Shown one piece after another: positions 50,546-63,658 of a DNA stretch of 64,000 nucleotides. The notes below the pieces were generated by a model. That model was not told the DNA's origin and ran no database searches. It saw only the letters and a program-made list of their open reading frames with translations. A program made the translations under genes and the position numbers. Position 1 is the stretch's first letter, and each line of letters opens with the position of its first letter. The DNA comes from Paramecium pentaurelia. Its lineage: Eukaryota > Ciliophora > Oligohymenophorea > Peniculida > Parameciidae. The stretch is taken from contig CAJJDO010000039.1 in assembly GCA_905183005.1 (NCBI GenBank), forward strand, positions 478,354 to 542,353. The letters run 5' to 3'.

Positions 50546-51711
50546 ATGAAGAACAATCTCTTTGGAGGAATACCATTCAATTGTGGTGAAAGATATAGGT
50601 TGATCAAATTAGTTGGTACAGGTGCCTATGGTTCAGTAGTTCTGGGTTTTGATCAATAAAACTAGAATATGAAAGTTTAATCATACTCCTATATGCATAG
50701 GTGGCTATTAAGAAACTAAATTAAATAGAAGATGTCATTGATGCAAAAAGAATAATAAGAGAAATCAAAATATAAAGATCTATGAATCATTAAAATATAC
50801 TCAAAATATATGACATTATTTATGACAAAAAGACTGATTAATTTGGAGATATCTATATAGTAAGTCCTTACTTTCCAGTTGACCTAGATAAAATTATTAA
50901 AAGTAGTCAAGAATTGACAGTAACATAAGTTTAATTTATAATGTATCAACTATGCAAAGGACTCTATTATTTGCATTCATCTGGTTCTATACATAGAGAT
51001 ATTAAACCAGGAAATATATTGGCAAATGAAAAATGTGAAGTTTGTTATTGTGATTTTGGTTTTGCTAGAAAATATGATGAACTTCATGATTAATTTGAAG
51101 AGAATATGACTGAATATGTAGTCACTCGATATTATAGAGCTCCTGAAATAATGTTATCTAGTTAATAATATTCAAAACCAGTAGATATATGGTCTTTAGG
51201 ATGTACATTTGCAGAACTTATGAGTCGTAAAACTCTATTTAATGCTCCAAATTATATTCAAATGATTAAAATGTTCTTTAATATCTTAGGTAAACCATCA
51301 GATGAAGAACTAAATCAATTTGTTACTAATGAAAATGCTCATTCATTTCTATAAACTTTACCACCTAAACCAAAACAACCAGCATCAAATAGTGTTCCAT
51401 ATCCTGATCATAAAGCTAGAGATTTACTTGATTAAATGCTTGAAATCAACCCTAAAAATAGAATTACAGCTTAAAAAGTATGCATTATCTTACATTAGTG
51501 TTTAGAGCACCCTTTTTTCGAATCAATTAGAAAATAAGCAGAAGAAATTACATTTGCTGGTAATTTAGAATGCGATTTTGAAAATGATGATTCTATTACT
51601 TTAAATAATTTGAAATAATTAATTTTGATTGAAATCAACTAAATTAAAGCAAAGAATAATGAAGTATAAATTGATATAGAAGAAGAAATGAAAAGACTTA
51701 ACCTTTATTGA
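50546..51711 (+). CDS. ERK-type mitogen-activated protein kinase
   Basis: Two introns (26 and 21 nt) give exactly 373 codons (372 residues). All kinase landmarks are present: GTGAYGSVVLG (glycine loop), VAIKKL (beta3 Lys), HRDIKPGN (catalytic loop), CDFGFAR, then the activation loop NMTEYVVTRYYRAPE with the ERK-type T-E-Y dual phosphorylation site. Further C-terminal: DIWSLGCTFAELM and, after splicing the 21-nt intron, RITAQKCLEHPFF. The catalytic segment GN replaces the more usual EN after IKP, as in CDKL-like and some ciliate MAPKs, so a CDKL relationship is possible. No docking (CD) motif is obvious in the short C-tail. Start at the first ATG (MKNNLFGG). Confidence 0.92.
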
Positions 51712-51753
51712 TTTATTTAATTATTAACAAATATTAAAATATTTCATTATTTN

Positions 51754-51781
51754 ATAAATAAATAAATAAATAAATAAATAA
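51754..51781. repeat. (ATAA)n microsatellite after MAPK
   Basis: Seven ATAA units beginning right after an N at 51753, 43 bp past the MAPK stop. An N at a microsatellite suggests an uncertain repeat length in the assembly. Confidence 0.85.
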
Positions 51782-52699
51782 AGTAATCTTAAAATTATAT
51801 TATCATTTATAAATAAAACAACCTCCTTCAATGCCAAACAACATTTCTCTTTATTTTTAATCCTTTTCCTTTTATTAAAATGATTTATTTATATGAAGAA
51901 TAAACAAAAGATTTTCTTTTCAAGTTAACTTATTCTAATTCTCTAAGTATATTTCAAAAATTAGACAATTAACTGAATTAAAATTATTAAAGATCAATGG
52001 ATAATATTACAATAATTTGTTGCAGCTATAAATAAAGGATTTTGAGAATAAAAAGAGCAATAAATCATTCTTAAACTTAAAAAGAAAACAAAAAAGGATG
52101 ATCTTATTTTTACTACTTGAAAAAAGGGTAATAATTTATTACTGCTTTAATTACTTTTGATATATAAAAACCTATATATTTATTTTAAAATCAAAGCTTA
52201 AGCAATATCATACTTTTATAGCTTTACAAGCCATTGGTAATCCAATCAGCATTGATATTCTATTAGAGATTTAAAGAAGGAATTAATGAGGAGGACGGTC
52301 CAAAATATTTGGATTAAAGCTTCTAAAATTTAAAAAAAATCAGTTTATTGTTATATAATTAGAATAGCTACCCAAATTACGCGCTTAAATAAACTCATAA
52401 TTAAAATACTCTATTAATTTATAACTCATAGAAATAAACCTAAATATATTTATGTTTATTTCTTAAAGTTAGTTATGAACTTAAATAACTAAAATTATGA
52501 GAATTACTTTATCCTGTAAAAAAACAGTATACAGTAGTTCTCAGGGTTAATATTACCCACAATTTAGATAATAGAAGTGAATAAAAGATAAGTTTATTAC
52601 ATTAAATTATTTATATCAAATAATATTGCAAATTAATAATATGATGATAAATTTTGATTAAATATTTTGTTTATTTCAGTCAAAAACAGTAATGAACTA
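51782..52699. other. AT-rich region with broken frames
   Basis: A frame of about 70 codons from an ATG near 51880 ends at a TGA, and later pieces occur in other frames. No gene supported. It may include the decayed 5' part of the retroelement that follows. Confidence 0.35.
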
Positions 52700-54250
52700 T
52701 AAAATTATAAAGATGAATAAAGAGAATCCAAGAACTTTATGAATTAAATGATTATAATAGATTTAATGGTCTCTAATATATTAGTATATTAAGTTAAATT
52801 TTTGAATTAAAATCTCTAACTATTAATAATATTAAAGATGGTATTTTTTATATATTTATAGTTTTTAAAAAAATTCATTTTAATATATTTTATATCATTT
52901 TCTTTAAAATAATTTGATCAATTAATTTTTTAATGATATTCACTCTAATTCATTTGTGATTGTATTACATATTTAAACTTCCAATATCCAGAGTAGAATG
53001 GTTTATCATACATTCGTAAAATTAATAGAAAATTTAATAACAAAAAAAATAAATAGTCAAAATCAGTTATTTTATTTGACCTAGAAATGCTGATATATTT
53101 TGAAATAGAGATAGATTGTTTTAAATATAAAGAAATTAAGAACATACTTCAAATATTTTCAGAAATAGATTTAGATATATTGAAAAGTATTTATAAATCT
53201 ATGTAAATTTATGATCTAATTTAGAAGGAGTACGTCAAGGATTACTATTAACACCTTTCCTTAATTTATTGATTTAAGATATGAATGGTTTTTAAAGTGT
53301 AAAAATAAAACAGAGATAAAAAGAAATTAATTTAATACTCTTAGATGTTTCTTATAGATAATGCAGATGATTTAGCTATTGTATGTAATAGTTCTATTTT
53401 GAATGTTGTGAAAACTTGTTTTATCAATTAAGCTAAAGAATATAATTTAAAATTAATATGGGTTAGTCCTTAAGAATAAATAAGAAAAGAAAAAGAATTC
53501 AAAAATTTAATTTTATGGCAAAGGAAATGCTAATAAATTATGTTAGAATAATTCCAAAATTATATAAAAATCAGGTTTTTCATAAATTTAAAATTTAAGG
53601 TAATATATTGGTCTACTTTAAAATTTAATATTCAAATCCATTACTTATTTAATAATATTATCATAATAAATAGATCTATTCAGAATAATTTACTTTATTA
53701 TCTTTAAATTTAATTTCTAAGAACTTTAGATTTTCAAAATATTAATAATTAAGGAAACAATCTTGATAATTAAGAGAATATTATATTATATTAATTTTAC
53801 AATTTTTTTTTATTATTATAGAATAAGATGAAGAAAATCACAATTAATGGACTCCATAAAATTTGTATATATAGAATACTATTTTTTCAGGAAAGTAAAT
53901 AACAAGTCTTTAATGTGAGGCAGAGGGACAATAATGTCTTTTTCAACTTTATAATAAGATTTAACTATATTTTATGCCTATTTTTTGGACAAGAGCCATA
54001 ATCTTTTTATCCTAAAGAATTGCTTTATATTAAAAAGAAAAATTTGACATTAAATTCCGGAAAATTAAAAGTTAGAATACTATCCAAAGAGTTAGTAATT
54101 GTTTGATAGTTAATACTAGAAAAAAAAGCAGAGTATCCTTAGACTTTTTAAATACTCAAGGAAAAAGTAAATTAATTAGTAAATATTCTTTAATTGTAAA
54201 AATGTGTTAACTAATAAATTGAAATATTTTTCATCTAATTATTAAAATTA
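52700..54250 (+). mobile_element. Decayed non-LTR (LINE-like) retrotransposon, reverse transcriptase remnant
   Basis: Three reverse-transcriptase blocks occur in the correct order on the plus strand but in different frames: a domain-A-like segment VILFDLEMLIYFEIEIDCF (about 53060-53115), GVRQGLLLTPFLNLLI (domain B, from about 53228), and ADDLAIV (the catalytic [FY]-A-D-D box, 53363-53380). Spacing of B and C (about 130 bp) is as in LINE elements. Frameshifts and TGAs separate the blocks, so the element is inactive. An Asn replaces the aromatic before A-D-D. The ends could not be defined; 52700 and 54250 are where related-looking sequence fades. Confidence 0.7.
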
Positions 54251-54733
54251 GAAATCAATTACATAGTTACATTTATAATTAAATAATGATATGAAATATT
54301 GAATTAATTTAATTTATCTAAATTAATTCAATAAGGGATATCTAGGATTAATAAATTTTTAGAAATGTATTCTCTAAAAGTGTTAGTCAATTCTTTAGAA
54401 TGATAGAATATTATCAAAAATCAAGAATTATGTTCCTATTATTAGCTTATAAGAATACTTTCAGTATTTTTTATTAGGATTTGCTCTTCTATACCACTTC
54501 TATCCTCTAATTTTTAACAATAATTTACATGAATAAACTTAAAATATCTATTATCTGATTTATTTTTTTACTCAGTATGATTAAATAAAATGATAATGTA
54601 TGCACTCAACCATATTTAGGCTACAGCAAAGATTTAATAAATAAAATTTTGAGATAATAGAAAAGAATCAGAAGATTAACATACATTTTTTATAATTTGA
54701 AGATTTTTCTATTTATTATTGTATTTGATAATT
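54251..54733. other. AT-rich spacer
   Basis: Short frames only. It may contain the 3' end of the retroelement remnant. No supported gene. Confidence 0.4.
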
Positions 54734-55861
54734 TCATGTTATTATTTCATTCAATATTTCTACTTTTCCAGTACCATTAATACATGGATAATACTCATAA
54801 TTTGGATCAATGTCAAGTAGCTATATTATTATACAAAGCTTACAAAAAATTCTTTGGTAGATTATTTTATCCATTTAATGTATTGTTTTTAAATGTCCAC
54901 CTCTATAATTATAATATCATTGTTAGTAAAAGTGAATGGAATAGAATCATGATATTTATCTTATTGATGATGACTGAAACAATAGCCACTACTCATTATA
55001 AGATAGGCACTAAAAATAAATTATCTTTACCCATTTCCTGGAAGATGTATATTCGAATACCCAGATTTAGAAATTATTTCTTTCGCCCCTATTCCAACCA
55101 TTGTCTAATTTGTAACAATCTCATGTATTAGATAAGCAAATTTTACATTACCTTATTTAGGGATGGCTTAATCACATAAACATGAATAAAATAGACTCTT
55201 ATTAAAAAATAGCTTTCCATTTTATGATACCTAACAACTAGGCTATTTATAAATTTCAGAAAAAGTAAAAGAATTTAATAATATAGGTGTTTATAATTGC
55301 TAATCTTAAATTATGTTTTCTTGTTGTTATTTTATTAATTCATTTAATTTATTATTTTCTAACATGAAATCATCTTTTTACTTTAGCAATTCTTTGATTG
55401 TTTCCTATTGATTTTTTATAATTTGATTTTGAGTATCATTTAATTATATTATTTCTTGTTCTTTTTATTACAGTAATGCATGAGATTCTTAATAAAGTTG
55501 ATCATAATTATTCACATCATTCTTCTTTCTTTCTTTGAGCTCTTATAATATCTTTTGCAATTCAACATTTGTAATTTAGGCTAGCTCAAATTTTTGTTAT
55601 TTCTCCTTATTTAGGTATACAATTTAATCAATTAAAGGAGTAATTTCTGCCACAATTTCATTTGCAAAATTACATTATACCAGTCTCTCTTGTGATATTT
55701 AATGAAAAGCTTAAGAAATTGTTATCTATTTAGGAACGAAATAAGGAATTAAAATTTAATCAATAGAATTTAGTATTTTATCATAAGAATCCCTATATAT
55801 GAAAAAATCAATATTATACTTCTACAAACTAGCTTATCTATTATATTTTTTCTCCAATCAT
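54734..55861 (-). CDS. Coiled-coil protein with C-terminal SPRY/TRAF-like domain
   Basis: With introns of 37 nt (near the 5' end) and 23 nt (near the 3' end) the model has exactly 356 codons (355 residues). A helical N-terminal region (FHQISQERLVQCNF...EIVAEITPLID) and a long coiled coil (ELKERKKNDV, ELLKQKDDFMLENNKL) come first. A C-terminal beta-rich domain of ~170 residues follows, with GNVKFAYLI, VGIGAKEIISK, SGYCFSHHQQD, IIIIEVDIQKQYIKW and YPCINGTGKVEILNE. The last motifs, a SPRY-like 'strand-W...YPC.' pattern, recur in a large ciliate family with unknown role. The 37-nt intron is long for this genome, so the first exon is less certain. A plus-strand frame at 54784-55131 is only its antisense. 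Confidence 0.72.
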
Positions 55862-58800
55862 TTTATTATTTATCATTATTATTTTATATTTTTTATTGAT
55901 TTAATATATCTATAAAATATCTTAATTACCATATAATTTATCAGATATCATAATTTGAACTATATATGTAAAAAATCAAAAAAAATTTTAATTACATTTG
56001 ATACTAGAGTGAATATTACAATGTAATTTAATCCACTCTTTAAATAACATTCTTTGATAAAATGGTTCAATTATAATTATTTAATTTTGATTAGAAATTC
56101 CTATAATAATACACTATATCTTCTGAAATAAATAGTGTTATTCAATTTTATCTAATTTGAAGGCTAAAATTTTTAAAGAAACTCATTTTAATATTATTAA
56201 GTATAAAAAGTTAATTCTTTATTAATTAATATCTTTGACTTTTTTCTTAGTTAAACTTTTTTCTGGATCACACTCAAACAACTATAAATAAGAATTTAAA
56301 CTATATTAAGGCATCTTTTTAAATTATAAATTTAGATTTTAATATTTTATATGATTCAACCTTAAATTATTATAAAAATTAAGATATTCTTTTAAAATTG
56401 CAATATAATATTAATTATTTAAATTTTATCATTAAATTAATATGATCTAACTATTGGAATTTTAATTTAATTTTATTGTCTCATTAGTGGCAATACCATA
56501 CAGAAAAAAGTTGGCTTTTCTAAATCATATAGAGATTGGTTACTTATTAATCTATTTAAATTTCATAATTTATATATGTTCAAAATTTAGTTTACAACTT
56601 GATTCATTGAACTTCCTTTAATCTTCTTTTAAGAAATATATACTTCTTCTTGATTATTTTATTCAAATTAAAGTATAAAAATCCCACAATTTTTTATTAT
56701 TGCTTGATAGTCAAAGCTCTCTTCAATAAAGTAGTTAAAAATATAGAAAGAACTAAGTTCTTATTCAAATTATAATTTTCTGTATTATTTGTTTTAATTC
56801 TGAATTAATATTTTTTTTCTTTAAATTAAGAGCTAAAAATCTCAATAACTTAGCATCTAATATCTAAAGTATTTTTTCCTCTACATCGAAAAAATAATTG
56901 ATTATCTAAAAGATCTAACTATCCCAAGACTCATTACTAATTCCAGTCTGAACAATAACTATATGTTTAAACAAATGGATAAATTATTCTTAAAAGAAAA
57001 TACTATTCAAAATCCCTTTCAAAAATTAAGTTGTATTTTTTTCTTATCATATAGATGACTTTGATTATTCTAATTTGGAAATACTGTAATTACCAAAAGG
57101 TTACAAACTTTGACAATTATAACTTCCTTACAATCTCTTCTTCAGCACCTTGAAATAAGTGTATAGAATTGTATGTTACATGATAAAGCCATATGTTATT
57201 CTGAATGAAATTAAATTCGGCCAATAATAATATTAAGGCCTACTAATCCTCTCACTTACCATAAATGCATCTGGCCTTAGAGGTTATATCAAATTAGATA
57301 TTTTAGTAAATCTTTAAGTTAAATAAAATTAGAGAGTTGCCAAAAGATTTAGTTTAATATAAATATTTATGAATTTAAAGGATTTAATACTATAATAGAT
57401 CATAATAAAAAGAAATTATTGGATAGATAAAATTACATTTTGCTTCACTTTAGCATTCTTATTATTTCTTATAATTATTTGTTTTTCTTAAAGCTTTATA
57501 GTTAGAATAAAATAATTCAAAAAACGGTATAATTTCATAAATCTTCGCCTCCATATATTTGTACATAAAGGAAATCAAATGTAAGTTTTAGTTAGAAATT
57601 ATTAAATGTAATTTTAAAATATTTATAAATTCCAACAGCAAAAAGGCTATGTTCTTTCAGTAAAACTTTTTTTAACTTGGTTAATAACCAAGAAAAATTA
57701 TCAAACTAAAAGGGCATATTAACCTGAAATTCAAATTAGATTTTCATTAATTGGTTTATAATTAAAAATTGCATAATTAATAAATTACTCTTTAGATTTA
57801 TAAACTACACATCTATTATATTATATTAATGATTATTATCAATTTATTAAGATTATGCAAAAAATATTGTACAATAATTACAAAAGTTGAATTAGAAGCA
57901 AATGAGTCTATCATTAGGACTTGCATATTACTTTATTATTTGCAATCATTTTTTTAATTTTAAGGAATTTCTAACTCTTTTACTTAATTCATTAATTGCA
58001 TTGATCAAAATGTAAAGTCAATTAGATAATAATGAAAGTAATTACGAACAACTTCATGAGTATTCCCTTTTGCAATTCAAAATCTTTTTATATTTTTGAA
58101 AGCCCCAATCCCTAAAATTTTATTATTGAAATATTACCTTTGTTATTATAGGCAATAATATTATTTTGATCTAGTGAAATCGATTAATCATAACAATCTA
58201 ATGCCTTATTATATTTTTTTTAAGTATATATAATTACATCTATTATTGTTATGATATGTTATGTTATGTTAACACAAAACCTTTAATAATTAATAATATA
58301 AATACATTTTATAAAATAAAAATAACCTTTTTTTGGGGAAATTTATTATACATTATTCAGTAATTGCAATAGCTTATTCATATTATCTTATCGCAATAAC
58401 TGTTATAATATAACTATTAATTATTTTAATTTATGCTTTCATTCCATAAAGAATAAACATGATTTTAATCTAGGCCTAATATAGCATTAAAAGATATCAT
58501 AAAGTATATCTTTTTTCCTCTTTAATGATAGCATATCTTCTCTTGAATTTTAAGCTCGAAATATCACTCCTCTTAGTTCTTAACCTCTTCTCTAATTATT
58601 TTCGAGTTTATTCTTAAAAGTTATAAATATAGAATTTCTCTAACATTTTAAAAGGTTTACAATTACTATCTAATTATATTAATATAACACCTTATTTTTA
58701 TTTATTTTTCATTAATAACACTATGCTAAAGGATTTTGCATGTCTTCTTTTAAAACTTCTTCAAATTTTTCTAAATTACTTCTGTATTCTTTCTTGTTTA

Positions 58801-58950
58801 TTAATTCCATTCCTTTTATTGAACAAAATAATTCACTGTAATTAGTAATTAAAATATTTATTATGATTTTAGTCATTATTTCAAATTAACTATATTATTG
58901 GAAAGTGAACTTGGTAGAAATGACTTAAAATAATAATTAAAATATTCTTC
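55862..58950 (-). pseudogene. Large degenerate minus-strand gene (unknown)
   Basis: Several minus-strand segments look like real protein but need frame changes that introns explain only in part. Around 57300-56800: RPDAFMVSERISRPQYYYWPN, then, after a plausible 22-nt intron, VCNLLVITVFPNQNN...GISNESWDSQIFQIINYF. Around 56650: YFIEESFDYQAIIKNCGIF. Around 58000: NTHEVVRNYFHYYL and SFASNSTFVIIVQYFLHNL. TGAs separate the blocks. Together they suggest one long gene (over 2 kb) read right to left that has decayed, or whose introns I misread. Family not recognised. Confidence 0.35.
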
Positions 58951-59832
58951 TAGATAAGAATAATTTTACAAATAATAAACTCAATAGACTTAATTCATAA
59001 GCTTACTTTAAGTCTTTCATTAATCTATTATTAATTAAGCCTTATTTATGGTCACTGCCCTATTCTCAAAATTCTTTCCTATAATCTCCTATAAACAAAA
59101 AATACTAGGAAGATTTTTTTAAACCTGCAAATTGTAGTGTTTAAGGGAACTAAAATTCCATAAAGTAATTCTTATTATCAGTAGATTATGTATTAATTAA
59201 GAAATCTATTCTATTTATTTAATATAGATACAGAGTTGCAATTTAATACAATGTTAAGGATTTAAAATATCATTCCTTAAATTTCAACAATATTATGAAA
59301 TTCTTTTTGATTTTATTGTTAACCTTTTACTAATATTCCTATTTAATGTAATTTTACTATATGGTAAGAAGGATAATTAGGTAAGACCTTTAAGAAGTAT
59401 ATTTAATGTATAAAAATTATTATTTTTAATCTTTTTTAGATATATTTTATCTTTTCAAATTGACATTTGATTTCAAACTATTTGTTAAAGTATATCTATT
59501 AGTTATATTTTATTATTAATAATACTTATTAGTATTGTTTTAAGGTTTTCTCTTATATTTATGAGCATATTTAATAAACTGCAGCTAATAATTAATTAAT
59601 TTATTACCTAATTTTTGAAGCAATTTTATATATTTTTTACATTTGAACATAAGATAATAATAATTAAATATAAATTGAACATATAAAATTAACTTATATA
59701 TTGTTTATTTTACAATAACTATTGTAAATAATCAATTTATATTTATTAATCTCTTGATTTTAAGGGTAATAGTTAGAGAATTTATCATTAAAAAAAAAGA
59801 ATATAAAATGATAATATATTATTTAATTTATT
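58951..59832. other. AT-rich region, no gene seen
   Basis: Frames are short in all six readings and the sequence is dominated by A/T runs. It precedes the ubiquitin-like ORF. Confidence 0.4.
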
Positions 59833-60565
59833 ATGAAAAATAGGTTCAAAGTAATCCTATAGCCACAGAACCAAGATTTATATTTGGAAGCTGACTAATC
59901 TATTTCAGTTGAGGAATTATTTGAATACATAAAGACCTCTTTTAAGTAATGTTATTTTATGAAGTAGAATTGATAATGATTTGAAAAATTGGAATTGTTA
60001 TTCTGAATCAAAATGCATGTATTTAGATTTAAAGAGTGAATTAGAAAATGTCTAAAATGACAACTTAATCATCAATACTTAACATTTTTCAAATACTCAC
60101 ACTGGAATGAATCAAGACTAATAATCAATAAATAATCAACATTTTCAAACTCCATAATAATAAATCAATAATCAATATTAATAAAAAAATAAAAAATAAG
60201 ACTAAATTAATTCATATGTATTTAATGAAATTCCCGATTCCAATAAACTATCTATTAATTTTGTAATAAGAGATGGATCTATTAAAAGATAATTCCCAAG
60301 ACAATTCTTAAGATAATTCTCAAGATAATTTAATATACATGATAAATTATTAAAATTAAAAGATGCGGTGATGGAATATTTATGATTTGAAAGGTATTTT
60401 GATATTTTTATAATTAGTAATGATGAAGTTTTTTGCGATTTATACATATTTAATTAGCCTTACAGAGAATATTACTTGGAGCGATTAACACTGCATCAGT
60501 TATAATTAAAATATGATTTTGAAGTTCAAATAGTATTAAGATAGATTGGATACAGTGTTGATTGA
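59833..60565 (+). pseudogene. Ubiquitin-like N-terminal ORF with one in-frame TGA
   Basis: After a 22-nt intron (ending about 59968) the frame is open for 176 codons to TGA 60383-60385 and stays open another 60 codons to TGA 60563-60565 (237 codons exactly). The first ~45 residues (MKNRFKVILQPQNQD...SISVEELFEYIKTSF) have the spacing of a ubiquitin-like beta-grasp. A Gln/Asn-rich linker follows, then a four-fold repeat of R-Q-F (IKRQFPRQFLRQFSRQF). After the TGA the text (FERYFDIFIISNDEVF, YLERLTLHQLQLKYDFEV) reads as normal protein, possibly a second folded domain. It may be a recently disabled gene, a sequence error or a readthrough case. Confidence 0.45.
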
Positions 60566-63500
60566 ATTTTAATAAAACCCTAAATCTATATTGATTAATA
60601 AATAAATTAATATAAATTTAAAATTAAAATGATATCCAGTTCTTCTATGTAATAATCAAGTTTAATTGTAAAAAATAGCAGCTAAAAAGGAATCATTTTA
60701 AATATCAAAATCCTAAAGAACAAAGACCAAATTATATTCACAACTATTATTGTTTGAATTAGAATTCAAAAATAAAAAAATTTTACTATTTTATTCACAA
60801 TTTTGAATTTAACTAATTATACATAAAGTCAGAATTACAAGTATTTATTATTAACTAAATTAGTCATATTTATTAATATGTATAGAAAAAAATGAGAAAC
60901 TTTTAACTTACATAATTGTTTATAATCAAATGGAATTCAAATGATGTAATTAATCAGTCTTAAGGTTTTAGAGATTCAAAATCATTATCAAAATAAAATA
61001 ATATCAAAACCTATTTTACTTTATATAAATTTTTGCATTAGGAAATACTTTATCAATCAATAACTGATTATGGAAGAATTATTATATTTATTTTTGATAT
61101 TTATTAATTGTTATAAGATAATTTTTAAAATAATAATTACAAAGATGGAACATTCTTGAACAAATGTATCAAGTTAGATTAAAAAAAAAAATTTTGAATT
61201 TAGTTAGCTTGAAAGAATATTAAATAATATCTAATTTAATATTCTGTGACTGAAGGAAAGAAAATTTATCATAATTAAAATGTAAATTAATCCTTATTAT
61301 TTAATATTGATATAATAATTAAAATCCATATAAAATATCATTTTTATTTTTTATTGGTTTCAATACTAATTATGACAATATTAAACATAAAGATCTTTAA
61401 TAATATTAGAATAAGAATTGTAATGATAGATTAGTTTAAAAGAAATGCAAAGTTAAGACTTTTTAAGAATTGCTTTAGAAATATAAATATAACCTTAGTT
61501 ATATCTCAAATTAATTAAAAATAAAAATATTCTGTTGATTCATCAAATTATAGCAAATTTCTGAATTTAGTAATATTAATGAACCCATTTGGTTTGTTAA
61601 TATTTAAAAAATAATAGTTGATTTTTAATTAAAAAACATAAATTTTTATCTTAAAATTAAACTATAGATAAGATTTGTAATTTAAAGATTTTATACTCTT
61701 AATTTTAAATTAATATTATTTTTTCCCATGATATATTATTTTAATAATGCTTTCTACTAAATGTTTAATATTAATTTTTATTTATCACAATATATGTGAA
61801 TAATTTGAGTCTAAGGAAAATTTTAAAAATTAATTATTTTAAGAGATTAGCTTTTAGAATATGGACTAAATAAAATCCATTAGATATCAAAGCTTTAAAG
61901 ATCAAATAGGAATGCTTAAAAGTAATTGCTTTTAGTCAATAAATATATTGGAATAAACAATATAAAATTTATTTATTTTAATTGTTTAGACTATTCTACA
62001 AAAAGAATAGCAAAGTATAATTATTTTTTTAATGATCAAAATGAGTTTATTCGATTTGAGAAAAAGCACTGCAATTGTGTAATAAAATGAATAAATCAAT
62101 TTAGAGAATATTATAAAATCTAATAGTATTATCTTGATAGATATAGACTGTAATTTACTTTTATACTTTAGATGGATGTTAAAGAATATTAAATTTTTTT
62201 ATAGAAATCTAATTATTATTAATTTATGAAAAAGTATAGGAAATTAAATCTTAGAAATAAAAACGTGGTATTGTCACTAAAGATATTTTGTATTCCAAAT
62301 AGAAATTAGTGATATAAAGTGATATTATTAAATCACAGGCCTTATTTAGTTTTTAATTAAAACATAATGAAATGAAGATTAAAATCGCTTTTTATGATTA
62401 ATAATTGATAACTAATTCTATGAGGGTTAAGTTAAAGTAATTTGATTTTAAAAATATTATTATAAATTAAGAAATGGAAATTATCTTATAGGATGGTACA
62501 ATTATTAACATATTTTAGTAAAAATATATATAATTAATTGTTTTCCTAGTTTAAATGCATTCTTTATCTTTTTCAATCGAATAGTAGAGGGTTTATTGGG
62601 CAAATAAATGTATTATGAGATTTTGAAAGATGATATTTTCTTAATACATTTTATTCCTTCTTAATTAAAAAATGATTTATTATAATTATTCTGTATTTCT
62701 TTTGAAGAGATGGTTCTAAATTAAGTATAAACATTTTATTAAAGATGTTTTTCAAAAGTAAGAATGAACTTTATTTAAAGATTAATTAATCCTTATTTTA
62801 AGTATCTGAAGGAATCATAAGTTCAATCGAAATGTGTATGAATATATCTTTTGATCTTAAAATGAAATATTTACTAGTAACAACATTACTAAAATAATTA
62901 AGTAGTGGTATAAATCTCATCTGGAGTCATAAAGACTAGAATGAAAAATTAATAATAACCAAAAGCAAAATAATAAAAGCAAAAGATTTAAAAAATTAAA
63001 CAACTTGATAGTCTCAAAATACAATTAACCTTCTGAAAGGCCTAATAATAGTTTGATGATGTAGGTTCATAAGTTTCCTCAATTCCTTTTAGAATATCTC
63101 TTTATTATAAACAATTTTAAATAATCAACGAATTGATATTTTCAACAATCTTCTCCAATAATATCAAACAATTTAATAACATTCTTCATTTTAATTCTTG
63201 TAAGGATAATTAGGATGATAATTTTGATTTAGTTGGTAATTTATAGAAATATCAAGATCTTATGTTATTATAGAATATTAAGTATGATATTTATGATCCA
63301 ATTGAACCATTTTTAAATACAAGATACACATTTATTGGACTCAACTAATTCTTATCTATAAAAATGATAACACAATAAGAATAAAATTAATTAGTAGTAA
63401 TTCCGAATTCAAATATGGATAAAAGATAAGAATTCTAATCCTTTTTTAAAACAATTATACATCTTCTAATCTTTTGTTACATTTTATGATATACAGTATT

Positions 63501-63658
63501 TGTAATCTTTATACTTTGAAAGTTATTAGTACATATCAACAAAAAAAAGGAAGCTAAAGAAATACAACCTTTAGAAGTGGAGGAGTTCTACATATTCTAA
63601 ACTATCAATAAGATTATAAATTAGCGTTCATAATACGATCATTTGTAATAGAGAGTTC
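60566..63658. other. Long AT-rich region with coding relics
   Basis: No intact gene found in about 3 kb. A plus-strand frame 61861-62229 (about 122 codons, motif-free) may be chance or relic. Around 62530-62840 a plus-strand segment of about 100 codons reads as convincing protein (NCFPSLNAFFIFFNRIVEGLLG, LIHFIPSQLKNDLLQLFCISF, RMNFIQRLINPYFKYL) but lacks start, flanking exons and a known family. This stretch is probably one or two decayed genes. Confidence 0.4.

Noticed and set aside
52945..53145. 66-codon minus-strand ORF
   Set aside because: Antisense of the reverse-transcriptase domain-A remnant.
54784..55131. 115-codon plus-strand ORF
   Set aside because: Antisense of the C-terminal domain of the minus-strand coiled-coil gene, which has recognisable domain order and an exact spliced length.
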